This document shows, in pieces, positions 13,084 through 15,517 of a stretch of DNA of 15,517 nt; position 1 is the stretch's first letter; the number at the start of each line of letters is the position of its first letter. The stretch is from Candidatus Poseidoniales archaeon (GTDB taxonomy: Archaea; Thermoplasmatota; Poseidoniia; Poseidoniales; Poseidoniaceae). Below the pieces are notes generated by a model. It saw only the letters and a list, made by a program, of their open reading frames with translations. It did not search any database and was not told the DNA's origin. A program made the translations under genes and the position numbers. The stretch lies in NCBI GenBank assembly GCA_003602535.1, contig QQSA01000087.1, forward strand, positions 1-15,517. The letters run 5' to 3'.

Positions 13084-14772
13084 TCAATCTGCATGAATGT
13101 CGGCTACATCAAGCCATTCAACAGTACATTTGGCCTTGATTAAAGATGCGATTGAAGGCTGAGTTCTTCCTCCGTCACCATGTACAGTTTCTTTGACATA
13201 TGTGCCTGATTCACATCTTAGATTGAACTTACCAACTAGTATTCCGTCTTCGCCGACCTTGATATGAGGTTCCGAAGTTTCGATTACTTTTCGCCTGCGT
13301 ATCTTGTCTGCACGGCGATGTGCTACGCGTTCAGGAGTTCGTTGTGCAAGAGTGCATCCCTGCAATTTCTCCATGATTTCCATCACATAATCCGGATCAG
13401 GCAATGGTAAAGTTTCTTCTTTGAAGTTGGATAGTCTTTCGATTAAGACATCTTTAGTTCCACTCTTAGCAATACCTTTCTCTTCACAAAGTGCAACCAG
13501 TTCGGCTTTCTTTAATTGAGAAAAGTCAATTTCGACTTTCTCTTCCTCATTCTTTCGTTTCTTACCTCTGTGGTGATCTTTACGGCGGCGATTCCTGTCC
13601 TGGTTATTTTTAGGGACCTCCATGACCTGTGTTAGTACATCTAATTCAGCCTGAGTAATAGCTTCGATTTTGTATTGAATGGTGTAAGATTTCTCTGCAG
13701 GAGTATCTTTGACTCTAACTACTTCACTACGATTTGAAGGGCGCATGCTCGAGACCTCGAGTTTACCGGATGCTGCTTCATTGATGGTTTGCATTATCAT
13801 ATCGCAATCTACATCTCGTTTGATGGGCTTCTTCATCTCGATTACAAATGGTCGCCCTCGTCCCAAACAACGGACATCAATATCTTCTCTGCCCATGCCA
13901 TGGAAAGCGTGTTCTTTACTGCCGAATATCTCTAACAGTGGGTCTCCAATCAATCCCTGAACCGACGACAGATATTGTAATCCTGTTTGGTCACACTTGA
14001 CGCAACCTCTTCCTTTACAAGCTCTACAGGGCCATTTCGTCTGAGGTATTCCACGCTCTAATTTTCTGTACCTGCCATACACGTAATGAGACCTAATGTC
14101 TAATTCAACAGTTAGCGTTAGAACATCGATCAATGCAAGTATCTCAGGCTTATCAATGACCAATTTGACTCCAAATTCAATGTCGTTGAGTTGTCTAGCA
14201 ACCTCCTCAACAAGGCTTGACTTTAGTGGAGCAGAACCACCTGCTCCGAATCTCTTTCGAAGATGATCTTCAGCTTCAGTTTGATCTTTAGGAATTCTAG
14301 CGCCTAACTGGAGGCGGAAGCATTCTCTTTCGCCAACCGCTTCTTTGATTAGCTCGGCGAGTAATGGTGCTTCCTCGAATAGATTCTCACAGAAAGGGCA
14401 GAGGGGTTCAGCCTCTCGGGCTTTGGCCATTGTGGAATCGGTTTCGATTACCGTATTCCTAATTTCAATTCCAGATTCCAATGCCGATTGGCCAAATCTT
14501 TTCTTCCCGCCAACTCTTCCTAAACAGTGGTCACATGTTCCAATTCTAACAAGATGTTTCAATCCAGCAGGTCTGGGGGCCGCTGGTATTTCTTCCTCTC
14601 CTGTATCTAACTGAAGATTTTCATTATCCCAATCAGGCTCATCTACAATTTTTGATTCTTCACCAGAATCGTCCCAAAGAGAATAATCGGTAGACCCGAA
14701 TCCTGCATTTGCATATGACATCCAGTCTTCTTCATCATCGGAATTTTCCTTTGAAGTATCCTTGTCTGACAT
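13084..14772 (-). CDS. pus10: tRNA pseudouridine synthase Pus10 with an inserted SAP-like motif
   Basis: Pus10 makes pseudouridine 54/55 in archaeal tRNAs. Numbering from the ATG chosen here (562 residues): a low-complexity acidic extension (about 1-65); zinc ligands CDHC (80-83) and CPFC (125-128); a helical/THUMP-like region (130-235); CRACKGRGCVKC (249-260), a second Cys cluster known in the family; GMGREDIDVRCLGRGRP at about 292-308 with catalytic Asp297 in GRED; then QRTPERVAHRRAD (477-489) and GTYVKETVHGDGGRTQPS (523-540), conserved near the C-terminus. Between the last two blocks and the catalytic segment lie a strongly basic linker (389-411) and a SAP-like motif (about 417-451: FSQLKKAELVALCEEKGIA). 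The ATG at 14770-14772 follows GGTGATG; a TTG nine codons upstream is less likely. Confidence 0.93.
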   Translation of the reverse strand: MSDKDTSKENSDDEEDWMSYANAGFGSTDYSLWDDSGEESKIVDEPDWDNENLQLDTGEEEIPAAPRPAGLKHLVRIGTCDHCLGRVGGKKRFGQSALESGIEIRNTVIETDSTMAKAREAEPLCPFCENLFEEAPLLAELIKEAVGERECFRLQLGARIPKDQTEAEDHLRKRFGAGGSAPLKSSLVEEVARQLNDIEFGVKLVIDKPEILALIDVLTLTVELDIRSHYVYGRYRKLERGIPQTKWPCRACKGRGCVKCDQTGLQYLSSVQGLIGDPLLEIFGSKEHAFHGMGREDIDVRCLGRGRPFVIEMKKPIKRDVDCDMIMQTINEAASGKLEVSSMRPSNRSEVVRVKDTPAEKSYTIQYKIEAITQAELDVLTQVMEVPKNNQDRNRRRKDHHRGKKRKNEEEKVEIDFSQLKKAELVALCEEKGIAKSGTKDVLIERLSNFKEETLPLPDPDYVMEIMEKLQGCTLAQRTPERVAHRRADKIRRRKVIETSEPHIKVGEDGILVGKFNLRCESGTYVKETVHGDGGRTQPSIASLIKAKCTVEWLDVADIHAD

Positions 14773-14782
14773 ATCATCACCA

Positions 14783-14812
14783 TTCCAAGAAGGGGCCAAC
14801 CCCTATCTGGAA
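14783..14812 (-). promoter_or_regulatory. Two-part perfect hairpin in the pus10 leader
   Basis: TTCCA (14783-14787) pairs with TGGAA (14808-14812), and AGGGG (14791-14795) pairs with CCCCT (14800-14804) around a four-base loop; the two stems are separated by a symmetrical three-by-three internal loop. The element ends 10 bases before the pus10 ATG and directly abuts its GGTGATG ribosome-binding site. A translational control or processing site is possible; no known family is recognised. Confidence 0.35.
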
Positions 14813-14897
14813 CGGATGTGGCGACCGGCCTCCCCCTCAAAACCTCTTCCACTACTAGATGGGATTATTCAAGAACCACGGACAAGCATGTTGAACC

Positions 14898-15517
14898 ATG
14901 GCGGGTGAAGCGGTTGAGGTGGGCCAGTTTGTTGCAATGGCCCGCAACTCATTGGTCAATGAACCATACCTTGCCAATGCGGCCATTATTGGTGAACTAA
15001 CCAAACTAACCTTAGCACGCTCAGGGCATTCTTATTTCACACTTACAGACAGTAATGGTTCAATCGATTGCGTGTTATTTAATGGTAACAAATCCTTCAA
15101 TTCTCAAGAGATTAAAGAAGGCACTAAACTTGTGGCATTAGGAGGCATCGATGTTTATGTCAAAACAGGAAGAATGCAATTCAAAGCAAGTAGGGTTCAG
15201 CCGGTTAAGAGTATTGGAGAATTAGAAAAGGTGCGCCAAGAATTGATTCTAAAATGGCGCGGAGATGGGACAATGGATCGCCTTCGGAAAACAGCCCCAT
15301 TAATTCCAAAGAGATTACACATAATTACGGGAGGAGGAAGTGCTGCATTATCAGATATGCAGAGGCTGATAACAGATAGATGGCCTAACTTTTCTTATAC
15401 TGTCATTCCAGTTCTTGTACAAGGAGAAAGGGCACCAGAACAGATTGTTAAAGCGTTAACTATCGCAGGTAAATCTGCTGACTTAATCATTCTGGGTAGA
15501 GGAGGAGGTTCTCCCGA
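14898..15517 (+). CDS. xseA: Exodeoxyribonuclease VII large subunit (5' part; continues beyond the window)
   Basis: The frame is open from the ATG at 14898 to the window end (206 residues; the family is usually 400-450). The N-terminal OB-fold that binds single-stranded DNA is clear at about 25-110 (AAIIGELTKLTLARSGHSYF, TLTD, then GTKLVALGGIDVY). The catalytic domain begins with IPKRLHIITGGGSAALSDMQ, followed by VLVQGERAPEQIVKAL and LIILGRGGGS, the signature of XseA. ExoVII degrades single-stranded DNA from both ends together with XseB, which is not in the window. It is transcribed divergently from pus10. Confidence 0.9.
   Translation, partial: MAGEAVEVGQFVAMARNSLVNEPYLANAAIIGELTKLTLARSGHSYFTLTDSNGSIDCVLFNGNKSFNSQEIKEGTKLVALGGIDVYVKTGRMQFKASRVQPVKSIGELEKVRQELILKWRGDGTMDRLRKTAPLIPKRLHIITGGGSAALSDMQRLITDRWPNFSYTVIPVLVQGERAPEQIVKALTIAGKSADLIILGRGGGSP

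Noticed and set aside
14818..15000. 60-residue plus-strand open frame before and over xseA
   Set aside because: It overlaps the start of xseA in another frame, and xseA has clear family motifs.

Overview
The window reads as archaeal, most likely a marine Thermoplasmatota genome of the Marine Group II / Poseidoniales type (the lineage is an inference). It carries the archaeal cluster secE - spt5 - rpl11 - rpl1 - rpl10 - rpl12, the archaeal cluster rpl21e - rpoF - DUF655 - ksgA with pus10 upstream, an archaeal tRNA-Leu, TATA-like elements before several operons and Shine-Dalgarno sites of the GAGGTGA type. Base composition is moderate and the genes are packed with gaps of a few bases. A divergent xseA of bacterial type and a class II DnaJ fit the mixed gene content of that lineage. 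I see no mobile element, CRISPR array or phage gene.

Layout. Positions 1-634, minus strand: a partial membrane protein and an unrecognised 152-residue protein. Positions 635-893: no convincing gene, but a GC-rich, highly foldable stretch that looks like a structured RNA. Positions 894-4988, minus strand: translation and transcription genes in the order secE, spt5, a small membrane protein, rpl11, rpl1, rpl10, rpl12. Positions 5100-9283, plus strand: dnaJ and a large RND/MMPL-type membrane protein, with tRNA-Leu(UAG) between them on the minus strand. Positions 9287-12997, minus strand: a tight operon rpl21e, rpoF, DUF655, ksgA, an unrecognised helix-hairpin-helix/coiled-coil/zinc-ribbon protein, a 2Fe-2S ferredoxin and a 50-residue membrane protein. 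Positions 13084-14772, minus strand: pus10. From 14898, plus strand: the start of xseA.

How the genes work together. The ribosomal stalk (L10, L12) and its base (L11), L1, Spt5, SecE, L21e, RpoF, KsgA and Pus10 all serve gene expression, from transcription elongation through rRNA and tRNA maturation to translation and co-translational secretion. Three of these proteins have unusual architecture. L11 consists only of the C-terminal rRNA-binding domain. Spt5 carries an N-terminal Nudix-like domain whose Nudix box is degenerate. Pus10 has a SAP-like motif and a basic linker inserted into its catalytic region. The other points of interest are the structured stretch after rpl12, two mutually exclusive hairpins over the rpl1 ribosome-binding site, a membrane-protein gene inserted in the spt5-rpl11 junction, and the unrecognised zinc-ribbon protein next to ksgA.
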